Shown piece by piece: positions 52,066 to 62,965 of a stretch of DNA of 64,000 nt. The notes under the pieces were generated by a model that saw nothing but the letters and a program-made list of their open reading frames with translations, was not told the DNA's origin and did no database searches. Positions within the stretch are counted from its first letter, which is position 1, and every line of letters starts with the position of its first letter. Source of the stretch: Bathymodiolus brooksi (lineage: Eukaryota; Mollusca; Bivalvia; Mytilida; Modiolidae); NCBI GenBank assembly GCA_963680875.1, contig OY804589.1, forward strand, positions 17,814,413 through 17,878,412, given 5' to 3'. Position numbers and translations under genes: made by a program.

Positions 52066-54004
52066 TCTTCTTGGTAATGAGTTACATTTCCTCTTGGTAA
52101 TAACTCACCTTTCCTCTTAGTAATGAGTTACATTTTTTCTTGGTAATAACTCACACTTCCTCTTGGTAATGAGCTATACTTCCTCTTTGTAATGAGTTAC
52201 ACTTCCTCTTGGTAATAACGCACACTTCTTCTTGGTAATAACTCACATTTCGTCTTGGTAATGAGTAACATTTTCTCTTGGTAATAACTCACACTTCCTC
52301 TTGGTAATGAGTTACATTTTCTCTAGTTAATAATTCAGACTTCCTCTTGGTAATAACCCACATTTTCTCTTGGTAATAACTCACACTTCCTCTTGGTAAT
52401 GAGTTACAGTTTCTCTTGGTAATGAGTTACACTTCCTCTTGCTAATCACTCACACTTCCTCTTGGTAATGAGTTACATTTTCTCTTGGTAATAACTCACC
52501 TTTCCTCTTGGTAATGAGATACATTTTCTCTTGGTAAAAACTCACACTTCCTCTTAGTAATGAGTTACATTTTCTCTTGGTAATAACTCATACTTCCTCT
52601 TGGTAATGAATTACATTTTCTCTTGGTAATAACTCAACACTTCCTCTTGGTAATGATTTACTTTTCCTCTTGGTAATAACTCGCCTTTCCTCTTGGTAAT
52701 GAGTTACATTTTCTCTTGGAAATAACCCACACTATCTCTTGGTAATAACCCACACTATCTCTTCGTAATGAGTTACATTTTCTCTAGGTAATAACCCACA
52801 CTTTCTCTTGGTAATGAGTTACCTTTTCTCTTCGTAATAACCCACACTTTCTCTTGGTAATAAACCACACTTTCTCCTGGTAATAACCCAGATTTCCTCA
52901 TTGTAATGAGTTACATTTTCTCTTGGTAATAACGCACACTTCCTCTTGGTAATAACCCACACTTTCTCTTGGTAATAACCCACACTTCCTCTTGGTAATG
53001 AGTTACATTTCCCCTTGGTAATAACTCACGTTTGGTCTTGGTAATGAGTTACATTTTCTCTTGTTAATAATTCACACTTCTTCTTCGTAATAACCCACAT
53101 TTTCTCTTGGTAATAACTCACACTTCTTCTTGGTAATGAGTTACACTTCCTCTTGGTAATCACTCACACTTCCTCTTGGTAATGAGTTACATTTTCTCTT
53201 GGTAATAACTCACCTTTCCTCTTGGTAATGAGTTACATTTTCTCTTGGTAATAACTCACACTTCCTCTTGGTAATGAGTTACATTTTCTCTTGGTAATAA
53301 CCCCCACTTTCTCTTGGTAATAAACCCCACTTTCTCTTGGTAATGAGCTACATTGTCTCTTGGTAATAACGCAATTTCTCTTGGTAATGAGTTACATTTT
53401 CTCTTGGTAATAACCCACACTTTCTCTTGGAAATGCCTTACCTTTTATCTTCGTAAAAATCCACTTTCTCTTTGTAATAACCCACACTTTCTCTTGGTAA
53501 TGAGTTACCTTTTCTCTTGGTAATAACCCACTTTCTCTTGGTAATAACCCACACTTTCTCTTGGTAATAACCCACACTTCCTCTTCGTAATGAGTTACAT
53601 TTTCTCTTGGTAATAACTCACACTTCCTCTTTCTCTTGGTAATAATCCACACTTTCTCTTGATAATAACTCACACTTCCTCTTGGTAATGAGTTACATTT
53701 CCTCTTGGTAATAACTCACACTTCCTCTTGGTAATGAGTTACATTTTCTCTTGGTAATAACCCACACTTTCTCTTGGTAATAACCCACACTTCCTCTTCG
53801 TAATGAGTTACATTTTCTCTTGGTAATAACTCACACTTCCTCTTTCTCTTGGTAATAATCCACACTTTCTCTTGATAATAACTCACACTTCCTCTTAGTA
53901 ATGAGTTACATTTTCTCTTGGTAATAACTCAAACTTCCTCTTGGTAATGAGCTACACTTCCTCTTGGTAGTAACTCACATTTCCTCTTGGTAATAGCTCA
54001 CATT
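52066..54004 (+). repeat. 1,939-bp higher-order repeat, unit A
   Basis: This unit is followed immediately by a near-identical unit at offset 1,939. GAGCTATACTTCCTCTTTG at 52,171 recurs at 54,110, and CTTTTATCTTCG at 53,442 recurs at 55,381. Shared rare forms include AACTCAACACTTCC near 52,631, TCTCTAGTTAATAATTC near 52,321 and ACGCAATTTCTC near 53,369. Differences are single bases, for example GAGATACATTTTC near 52,517 against GAGTTACATTTTC in unit B. Confidence 0.87.
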
Positions 54005-55943
54005 TCGTCTTGGTAATGAGTTACATTTCCTCTTGGTAATAACTCACCTTTCCTCTTAGTAATGAGTTACATTTTTTCTTGGTAATAACTCACACTTCCT
54101 CTTGGTAATGAGCTATACTTCCTCTTTGTAATGAGTTACACTTCCTCTTGGTAATAACGCACACTTCTTCTTGGTAATAACTCACATTTCGTCTTGGTAA
54201 TGAGTAACATTTTCTCTTGGTAATAACTCACACTTCCTCTTGGTAATGAGTTACATTTTCTCTAGTTAATAATTCAGACTTCCTCTTGGTAATAACCCAC
54301 ATTTTCTCTTGGTAATAACTCACACTTCCTCTTGGTAATGAGTTACAGTTTCTCTTGGTAATGAGTTACACTTCCTCTTGCTAATCACTCACACTTCCTC
54401 TTGGTAATGAGTTACATTTTCTCTTGGTAATAACTCACCTTTCCTCTTGGTAATGAGTTACATTTTCTCTTGGTAAAAACTCACACTTCCTCTTAGTAAT
54501 GAGTTACATTTTCTCTTGGTAATAACTCATACTTCCTCTTGGTAATGAATTACATTTTCTCTTGGTAATAACTCAACACTTCCTCTTGGTAATGAGTTAC
54601 TTTTCCTCTTGGTAATAACTCGCCTTTCCTCTTGGTAATGAGTTACATTTTCTCTTGGAAATAACCCACACTATCTCTTGGTAATAACCCACACTTTCTC
54701 TTCGTAATGAGTTACATTTTCTCTAGGTAATAACCCACACTTTCTCTTGGTAATGAGCTACCTTTTCTCTTCGTAATAACCCACACTTTCTCTTGGTAAT
54801 AAACCACACTTTCTCCTGGTAATAACCCAGATTTCCTCATTGTAATGAGTTACATTTTCTCTTGGTAATAACGCACACTTCCTCTTGGTAATAACCCACA
54901 CTTTCTCTTGGTAATAACCCACACTTCCTCTTGGTAATGAGTTACATTTCCTCTTGGTAATAACTCACGTTTGGTCTTGGTAATGAGTTACATTTTCTCT
55001 TGTTAATAATTCACACTTCTTCTTCGTAATAACCCACATTTTCTCTTGGTAATAACTCACACTTCTTCTTGGTAATGAGTTACACTTCCTCTTGGTAATC
55101 ACTCACACTTCCTCTTGGTAATGAGTTACATTTTCTCTTGGTAATAACTCACCTTTCCTCTTGGTAATGAGTTACATTTTCTCTTGGTAATAACTCACAC
55201 TTCCTCTTGGTAATGAGTTACATTTTCTCTTGGTAATAACCCCCACTTTCTCTTGGTAATAAACCCCACTTTCTCTTGGTAATGAGCTACATTGTCTCTT
55301 GGTAATAACGCAATTTCTCTTGGTAATGAGTTACATTTTCTCTTGGTAATAACCAACACTTTCTCTTGGAAATGCCTTACCTTTTATCTTCGTAAAAATC
55401 CACTTTCTCTTTGTAATAACCCACACTTTCTCTTGGTAATGAGTTACCTTTTCTCTTGGTAATAACCCACTTTCTCTTGGTAATAACCCACACTTTCTCT
55501 TGGTAATAACCCACACTTCCTCTTCGTAATGAGTTACATTTTCTCTTGGTAATAACTCACACTTCCTCTTTCTCTTGGTAATAATCCACACTTTCTCTTG
55601 ATAATAACTCACACTTCCTCTTGGTAATGAGCTACATTTCCTCTTGGTAATAACTCACACTTCCTCTTGGTAATGAGTTACATTTTCTCTTGGTAATAAC
55701 CCACACTTTCTCTTGGTAATAACCCACACTTCCTCTTCGTAATGAGTTACATTTTCTCTTGGTAATAACTCACACTTCCTCTTTCTCTTGGTAATAATCC
55801 ACACTTTCTCTTGATAATAACTCACACTTCCTCTTAGTAATGAGTTACATTTTCTCTTGGTAATAACTCAAACTTCCTCTTGGTAATGAGCTACACTTCC
55901 TCTTGGTAGTAACTCACATTTCCTCTTGGTAATAGCTCACATT
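54005..55943 (+). repeat. 1,939-bp higher-order repeat, unit B
   Basis: This unit repeats unit A base for base apart from scattered substitutions, such as AACCAACACTTTC near 55,350 and GAGCTACATTTCC near 55,628. Its right edge is where TTACATTTTCTC replaces TTACATTTCCTC near 55,966. From there unit C includes a short extra piece, ACATTTTCCCTTGGGAATAAC near 56,010, that is otherwise found upstream of unit A near 52,035. Confidence 0.87.
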
Positions 55944-57610
55944 TCGTCTTGGTAATGAGTTACATTTTCTCTTGGTAATAACTCACACTTCCTCTTGGTA
56001 ATAACTCACATTTTCCCTTGGGAATAACTCACATTTCTTCTTGGTAATGAGTTACATTTCCTCTTGGTAATAACTCACCCTTCCTCTTAGTAATGAGCTA
56101 CATTTTTTCTTGGTAATAACTCACACTTCCTCTTGGTAATGAACTATACTTCCTCTTTGTAATGAGTTACACTTCCTCTTGGTAATAACTCACACTTCTT
56201 CTTGGTAATAACTCACATTTCGTCTTGGTAATGAATTACATTTTCTCTTGGTAATAACTCACACTTCCTCTTGGTAATGAGTTACATTTTCTCTAGTTAA
56301 TAATTCACACTTCCTCTTGGTAATAACCCACATTTCCTCTTGGTAATAACTCACACTTCCTCTTGGTAATGAGTTACAGTTTCTCTTGGTAATGAGTTAC
56401 ACTTCCTCTTGGTAATCACTCACCTTTCCTCTTGGTAATGAGTTACATTTTCTCTTGGTAATAACTCATACTTCCTCTTGGTAATGAATTACATTTTCTC
56501 TTGGTAATAACTCATCACTTCCTCTTGGTAATGAGTTACTTTTCCTCTTGGTAATAACTCGCCTTTCCTCTTGGTAATGAGTTACATTTTCTCTTGGAAA
56601 TAACCCACACTATCTCTTGGTAATAACCCACACTTTCTCTTCGTAATGAGTTACATTTTGTCTTTGTAATAACTCACACGGTCTCTTGGTAACGAGTTAC
56701 ATTTTCTCTAGGTAATAACCCACACTTTCTCTTGATAATGAGTTACCTTTTCTCTTCGTAATAACCCACACTTTCTCTTGGTAATAAACCACACTTTCTC
56801 CTGGTAATAACCCAGATTTCCTCATTGTAATGAGTTACATTTTCTCTTGGTAATAACGCACACTTCCTCTTGGTAATAACCCACACTTTCTCTTGGTAAT
56901 AACCCACACTTCCTCTTGGTAATGAGTTACATTTCCTCTTGGTAATAACTCACGTTTCGTCTTGGTAATGAGTTACAATTTCTCTTGTTAATAATTCACA
57001 CTTCTTGTTGGTAATAACCCACATTTTCTCTTGGTAATAACTCACACTTCTTCTTGGTAATGAGTTACACTTCCTCTTGGTAATCACTCACACTTCCTCT
57101 TTGTAATGAGTTACATTTTCTCTTGGTAATAACTCACCTTTCCTCTTGGTAATGAGTTACATTTTCTCTTGGTAATAACTCACACTTCCTCTTGGTAATG
57201 AGTTACATTTTCTCTTGGTAATAACCCCCACTTTCTCTTGGTAATAACCCCCACTTTCTCTTGGTAATGAGCTACATTGTCTCTTGGTAATAACGCACTT
57301 TCTCTTGGTAATGAGTTACATTTTCTCTTGGTAATAACCCACCCTTTCTCTTGGAAATGCCTTACCTTTTATCTTCGTAAAAATCCACTTTCTCTTTGTA
57401 ATAACCCACACTTTCTCTTGGTAATGAGTTACCTTTTCTCTTGTTAATAACCCACTTTCTCTTGGTAATAACCCACACTTTCTCTTGGTAATAACCCACA
57501 CTTCCTCTTCGTAATGAGTTACATTTTCTCTTGGTAATAACTCACACTTCCTCTTTCTCTTGGTAATAATCCACACTTTCTCTTGATAATAACTCACACT
57601 TCCTCTTAGT
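55944..57610 (+). repeat. 2-kb higher-order repeat, unit C
   Basis: This is the third unit. The offset from unit B is 2,031 bp at its left part (GAACTATACTTCC at 56,141) and 1,985 bp further right (CTTTTATCTTCG at 57,366), so two 23-bp monomers were lost in between. It shares GTAACGAGTTACATTTTC near 56,691 with the 50.6-kb unit, a stretch absent from units A and B. It therefore descends from a longer form of the repeat. Confidence 0.8.
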
Positions 57611-60600
57611 AATAAGTTAAATTTTCTCTTGGTAATAACTCACACTTCCTCTTGGTAATGAGCTACACCTCCTCTTGGTAATGAGTTACACTTCGTCTTG
57701 GTAGTAACTCACATTTCCTCTTGGTAATAGCTCACATTTCGTCTTGGTAATGAGTTACATTTTCTCTTGGTAATAACTCACACTTCCTCTTGGTAATAAC
57801 TCACACTTCATCTTGGTAATGAGTTACATTTTCTCTTGGTAATAACTCACATTTCCTCTTGGTAATGAGTTACATTTTCTCTTGGTAATAACTCACACTT
57901 CCTCTTGGTAATAACCCACACTTTCTCTTGGTAATAACTCATACGTCCTCTTAGTAATGAGTTACAATTTCTCTTAGTTATTAGGTACATTTCCTCTTGG
58001 TAATAACTCATACTTCCACTTGGTAATAACTCACATTTTCCCTTGGTAATAACTCACATTTCCTCTTGGTAATGAGTTACATTTCCTCTTGGTAATAACT
58101 CACCTTTCCTCTTAGTAATGAGTTACATTTTCTCTTGGTAATAACTCACATTTCCTCTTGGTAATGAGCTACACTTCCTCTTTGTAATGAGTTACACTTC
58201 CTCTTGGTAATAACTCACACTTCTTCTTGGTAATAACTCACATTTCGTCTTGGTAATGAGTTACATCTTCTCTTGGTAATAACTCACACTTCCTCTTGGT
58301 AATGAGTTACATTTTCTCTTGTTAATAATTCACACTTCCTCTTGGTAATAACCCACATTTTCTCTTGGTAATAACTCACATTTCCTCTTGGTAATGAGTT
58401 ACATTTTTTCTTGGTAATAACTCACCTTTCCTCTTGGTAATGAGTTACATTTTCTCTTGTTAATAACTCAGACTTCCTCTTGGTAATGAGCTACACTTCC
58501 TCTTGGTAATGAGTTACACTTCCTCTTGGTAATAACGCACACTTCCTCTTCGTATTAACTCACATTTCGTCTTAATAATGAGTTACATTTCGTCTTGGTA
58601 ATGAGTTACATTTTTTCTTGGTAATAACCCACACTTTCTCTTAGTAATAATCAACACTTTTCCTTGGTAATGAGTTACATTTTCTCTTGGTAATAACTCA
58701 CGCTTTCTCTTGGTAATGAGTTACATTTTCTCTTGGTAATAACTCACACTTCCTCTTGGTAATGAGCTACACTTCCTCTTGGTAATGAGTTACACTTCCT
58801 CTTGGTAATAACGCACACTTCCTCTTCGTATTAACTCACATTTCGTCTTAATAATGAGTTACAATTCGTCTTGGTAATGAGTTACATATTTTCTTGGTAA
58901 TAACCCACACTTCCTCTTGGTAATGAGTTACATTTTCTCTTGGTAATAACTCACACTTTCTCATGGTAATGAGTTACATTTTCTCTTGGAAATAACCCAC
59001 ACTTTCTCTTGGTAATAACCCCCACTTTCTCTTGGTAATAACCCCCACTTTCTCTTGGTAATGAGCTACATTGTCTCTTGGTAATAACTAACACTTTCTC
59101 TTGGTAACGAGTTACATTTTCACTTGGTAATAACCCACACTTTCTCTTGGTAATGACTTACCTTTTATCTTCGTAAAAATCCACTTTCTCTTTGTAATAA
59201 CTCACACTTTCTCTTGGTATTGAGTTACCTTTTCTCTTGGTAATAACCCACTTTCTCTTGGTAATAACCCACACTTTCTCTTGGTAATAACCCACACTTC
59301 CTCTTGGTAATGAGTTACATTTTCTCTTGGTAATAACTCACACTTCCTCTTTCTCTTGGTAATAACTCACACTTGCTCTTGGTAATAACCCACACTTTCT
59401 CATGGTAATAACTCACACTTCCTCGTGGTAATGAGTTACATTTCCTCTTGGTAATAACTCACCTTTCCTCTTAGTAATGAGTTACATTTTCTCTTTGTAA
59501 TAACTCACACTTCTTTCTGGTAATGAGCTACACCTCCTCTTGGTAATGAGTTACACTTCCTCTTGGTAGTAACTCACATTTCCTCTTGGTAATAACTCAC
59601 ACTTCCTCATGGTAATAACTCACATTTCCTCTTGGTAATGAGTTACAATTTCTCTTAGTAATTAGTTACATTTCCTCTTGGTAATAACTCACACTTCCTC
59701 TTGGTAATAACTCACATTTTCCCTTGGTAATAACTCACATTTCCTCTTAGTAATGAGTTACATTTCCTCTTGGTAATAACTAACCTTTCCTATTAGTAAT
59801 GAGTTACATTTTCTCTTGGTAATAACTCACACTTCCTCTTGGTAATGAGTTACACTTCCTCTTGGTAATAACTCACACTTCGTCTTGGTAATAACTCACA
59901 TTTCGTCTTGGTAATGAGTTACATTTTCTATTGGTAATAACTCACACTTCCTCTTGGTAATGAGTTACATTTTCTCTTGTTAATAATTCACACTTCCTCT
60001 TGGTAATAACCCACATTTTCTCTTGGTAATAACTCACACTTCCTCTTGGTAATGAGTTACAGTTTCTTTTGGTAATGAGTTACACTTCCTCTTGTTAATC
60101 ACTCACACTTCCTCTTGGTAATGAGTTACATTTTCTCTTGGTAATAACTCACCTTTCCTCTTGGTAATGAGTTACATTTTCTCTTGGTAATAACTCACAC
60201 TTCCTCTTGGTAATGAGTTACATTTTCTCTTGGTAATGAGTTACATTTTCTCTTGGTAATAACTCACACTTCCTCTTGGTAATGAGTTACATTTTCTCTT
60301 GGTAATGAGTTACATTTTCTCTTGGTAATAACCCACTTTCTCTTGGTAATAACCCACACTTTCTCTTGGTAATAACCCACACTTCCTCTTGGTAATGAGT
60401 TACATTTTCTCTTGGTAATAACTCACACTTCCTCTTTCTCTTGATAATAACTCACACTTGCTCTTGGTAATAATCCACACTTTCTCTTGATAATAACTCA
60501 CCTTTCCTCTTAGTAATGAGTTACATTTTCTCTTGGTAATAACTCACACTTCCTCTTGGTAATGAGCTACACCTCCTCTTGGTAATGAGTTACACTTCCT

Positions 60601-60902
60601 CTTGGTAGTAACTCACACTTCTTCTTGGTAATAACCCACACTTTCTCTTAGTAATAACCAACACTTTTCCTTGGTAATGAGTTACATTTTCTCTTGGTAA
60701 TAACTCACACTTTCTCTTGGTAATGAGTTTCATTTTCTCTTGGTAATAACTCACACTTCCTCTTGGTAATGAGCTACACTTCCTCTTGGTAATGAGTTAC
60801 ACTTCCTCTTGGTAATAACGCACACTTCCTCTTCGTATTAACTCACATTTCGTCTTAATAATGAGTTACATTTCGTCTTGGTAATGAGTAACATGTTTTC
60901 TT
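57611..60902 (+). repeat. Sat23 terminal block next to Sat34
   Basis: Sat23 continues with a mixture of the 43-46-kb type (57.6-58.4 kb) and the AACGCACACTTCCTCTTCG type seen at 29.3-29.7 kb (58.45-59.1 kb). A last CTTTTATCTTCG landmark lies at 59,162. Near 60,220-60,320 two GAGTTACATTTTCTCTTGG monomers stand side by side, twice in succession, a local duplication. The final 300 bp before Sat34 are ordinary TATTAACTCACATTTCG and AATAATGAG monomers. Divergence does not rise steeply before the junction. Confidence 0.75.
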
Positions 60903-60936
60903 ACCTGACCTGGGAGTTCTGGTAGTTAAAGCTCTT
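60891..60936. other. Abrupt Sat23/Sat34 junction
   Basis: The last Sat23 monomer reads GAGTAACATGTTTTCTT. Elsewhere the same variant reads GAGTAACATTTTTTCTTGG and continues with TAATAACCC, for example near 13,027 and 43,090. Here the sequence passes directly into TTACCTGACC of Sat34. The four bases TCTT at 60,899-60,902 fit both repeats, because Sat34 units are normally preceded by GCTCTT. There is no transition zone, unique spacer, target-site duplication or transposon end. The pattern fits end joining or template switching at a short match. An assembly join is the main alternative. Confidence 0.85.
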
Positions 60937-61639
60937 ACCTGAAGTGAGAGTTCTAGTAGTTAAAGCTCTTATCCGACCTGGGAGTTCTAGTAGTTAAAGC
61001 TCTTACCTGACCTGGGAGTTCTATTAGTTAAAGCTCTTATCTGACCTGGGAGTTCTAGTAGTTAAAGCTCTTACCTGACCTGGGAGTTCTAGTTGTTAAA
61101 GCTCTTACCTGACCTGGGAGTTCTAGTAGTTAAAGCTCTTACCATACCTGGGAGTTCTAGTAGTTAAAGCTCTTAACTGACCTGGGAATTCTAGTAGTTA
61201 AAACTCTTACCTGACCTGGGAGTTCTAGTAGTGAAAGCTCTTACCTGACCTGGGAATTCTAGTAGTTAAAGCTCTTACCTAACCTGGGGGTTCTAGTAGT
61301 TAAAGCTCTTACCTGACCTGGGAGTTCTAGTAGTTAAAGCTCTTACCTGACCTGGGAGTTCTAGTAGTTAAAGCTCTTACCCTACCTGGGAGTTCTAGTA
61401 GTTAACGTTCTTACCCGACCTGGGAGTTCTAGTAGTTAGAGCTCTTACCCGACCTGGGATTTCTAGTAGTTAAAGCTCTTACCTGACTTGGGAGTTCTAT
61501 TAGTTAAAGCTCTTACCTGACCTGGGAGTTCTAGTAGTTAAAGCTCTTACCCAACCTGGGAGTTCTAGTAGTTAAAGCTCTTACCTGACCTAGGAGTTCT
61601 AGTAGTTAAAGCTCTTACCTGACCTGGGAGTTCTAGTAG

Positions 61640-62674
61640 TTAAAGCTCTTAACCGACCTGGGAGTTCTAGTAGTTAAAGCTCTTACCTGACCTGGGAGTT
61701 CTAGTAGTTAAAGCTCTTACCTGACCTGGGAGTTCTAGTAGTTAAAGCTCTTACCTGACCTGGGAGTTCTAGTAGTTAAAGCTCTTAACCGACCTGGGAG
61801 TTCTAGTAGTTAAAGCTCTTACCTGACGTGGGAGTTCTAGTAATTAAAGCTCTTATCTGACCTGGGAGTTCTAGTAGTTAAAGCTCTTACCCGAACTGGG
61901 AGTTCTAGTAGTTAAAGCTCTTACCTGACCTGGGAGTTCTATTAGTTAAAGCTCTTACCTGACCTGGGAGTTCTAGTAGTTAAAGCTCTTACCTGACCTG
62001 GGAGTTCTAGTAGTTAAAGCTCTTACCTGAACTGGGAGTTCTAGTAGTTAAAGCTCTTACCTGACCTGGGAGTTATAGTAGTTAAAGCTCTCACCTGACC
62101 TGGGAGTTCTAGTAGTTAAAGCTCTTACCTGACCTGGGAGTTCTAATAGTTAAAGCTCTTACCTGACCTGGGAGCTCTAGTAGTTAAAGCTCTTACCTGA
62201 CCTGGGAGTTCTAGTAGTTAAAGCTCTTACCTGACCAGGGAGTTCTAATAGTTAAAGCTCTTACCTGACCTGGGAGTTCTAGTAGTTAAAGCTCTTACCC
62301 GACCTGGGAGTTCTAGTAGTTAAGGTTCTTACCCGACCTGGGAGTTCTAGTAGTTAGAGCTCTTACCCCACCTGGGAGTTCTAGTAGTTAAAGCTCTTAC
62401 CTGACCTGGGAGTTCTAGTAATTAAAGCTCTTACCTGACCTGGGAGTTCTAGTAGTTAAAGCTCTTACCCGAACTGGGAGTTCTAGTAATTAAAGCTCTT
62501 ACCTGACCTGGGAGTTCTAGTAGTTAAAGCTCTTACCCGACCTGGGAGTTCTAGTAGTTAAAGCTCTTACCTGACCTGGGAGTTCTATTAGTTAAAGCTC
62601 TTACCTGACCTGGGAGTTCTAGTAGTTAGAGCTCTTACCTGACCTGGGAGTTCTAGTAGTTAAAGCTCTTACCT
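61640..62674 (+). repeat. Sat34 1,326-bp (39-monomer) higher-order repeat, copy 1
   Basis: The variant pattern of this stretch recurs 1,326 bp (39 x 34) to the right. TTAACCGACC at 61,650 recurs at 62,976, GACGTGGGAG at 61,825 recurs at 63,151, TTCTAATAG at 62,141 recurs at 63,467, and TAAGGTTCTTACC at 62,321 recurs at 63,647. Upstream of about 61,640 the match fails: GACCTAGGAG near 61,587 is opposite GACCAGGGAATTC. Confidence 0.88.
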
Positions 62675-62806
62675 GACCTGGGAGTTCTAGTAGTTAAAGC
62701 TCTTACCTGACCTGGGAGTTCTAGTAGTTAAAGCTCTCACCTGACCTGGGAGTTCTAGTAGTTAAAGCTCTTACCTGACCTGGGAGTTCTAATAGTTAAA
62801 GCTCTT
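61935..62806 (+). repeat. Nested 646-bp (19-monomer) repeat in Sat34
   Basis: Within the 1,326-bp repeat, TCTATTAG at 61,938 recurs at 62,584, TCACCTGACC at 62,091 recurs at 62,737, and TTCTAATAG at 62,141 recurs at 62,787, all 646 bp (19 x 34) apart. The match ends near 62,160/62,806, where GGGAGCTCTAG is opposite GGGAGTTCTAG. The next TCACC variant at 63,417 is 680 bp (20 x 34) further on, and 646 + 680 = 1,326. Confidence 0.8.
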
Positions 62807-62965
62807 ACCTGACCTGGGAGTTCTAGTAGTTAAAGCTATTAACTGACCTGGGAATTCTAGTAGTTAAAGCTCTTACCTGACCTGTGAGTTCTAGTAGTTA
62901 AAGCTCTTACCTGACCAGGGAATTCTAGTAGTTAAAGCTCTTATCTGACCTGGGAGTTCTAGTAG

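Larger units (their letters stand above)
1..60902 (+). repeat. Sat23: 23-bp satellite array, about 2,650 monomers
   Basis: The whole interval is a head-to-tail array with a basic period of 23 bp; I saw no monomer in the opposite orientation and no foreign insert. Each monomer has a pyrimidine tract (CTTCCTCTT or TTTTCTCTT), then GGTAA, then a heptamer (TAACTCA, TGAGTTA, TAACCCA, TAACGCA, TGAGCTA, TAGCTCA, TAATTCA and others), then CAC or CAT. Heptamer types mix in a pattern that repeats over kilobases, not in strict alternation. Length variants are 21 bp (AC lost before the pyrimidine tract) and 29 bp (CTTCCTCTTTCTCTTGG in place of CTTCCTCTTGG, as at 6,894-6,910). The plus strand is dense in TAA and TAATAA, so it has no open frame. 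The minus strand has frames of up to 93 codons that are by-products of the repeat. The copy number is 60.9 kb divided by 23. The array continues beyond the left edge. Family and species are not recognised. Confidence 0.97.

Noticed and set aside
1623..57597. Minus-strand open frames of 61-93 codons, many identical at several positions (for example 1,623-1,829 and 4,622-4,828; 53,392-53,673 and 55,331-55,612)
   Set aside because: They lie wholly inside Sat23, have a 23-residue period set by the monomer, start and stop at chance heptamer variants, and recur only because the DNA blocks are duplicated. There is no non-repetitive domain or gene context.
1..60902. Telomeric repeat
   Set aside because: The unit is 23 bp with a CTTCCTCTTGG core; there are no TTAGGG-like, TTAGG-like or G-rich runs, and the G content of either strand does not fit telomeric DNA.
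1..60902. Intramolecular triplex (H-DNA) from pyrimidine tracts
   Set aside because: Uninterrupted pyrimidine runs are only about 9-11 bases in ordinary monomers and are broken by GGTAA; even the 29-bp form reaches only about 15.
60880..60940. Transposon boundary at the Sat23/Sat34 junction
   Set aside because: No terminal inverted repeat, target-site duplication, poly-A tail or coding remnant is seen on either side.
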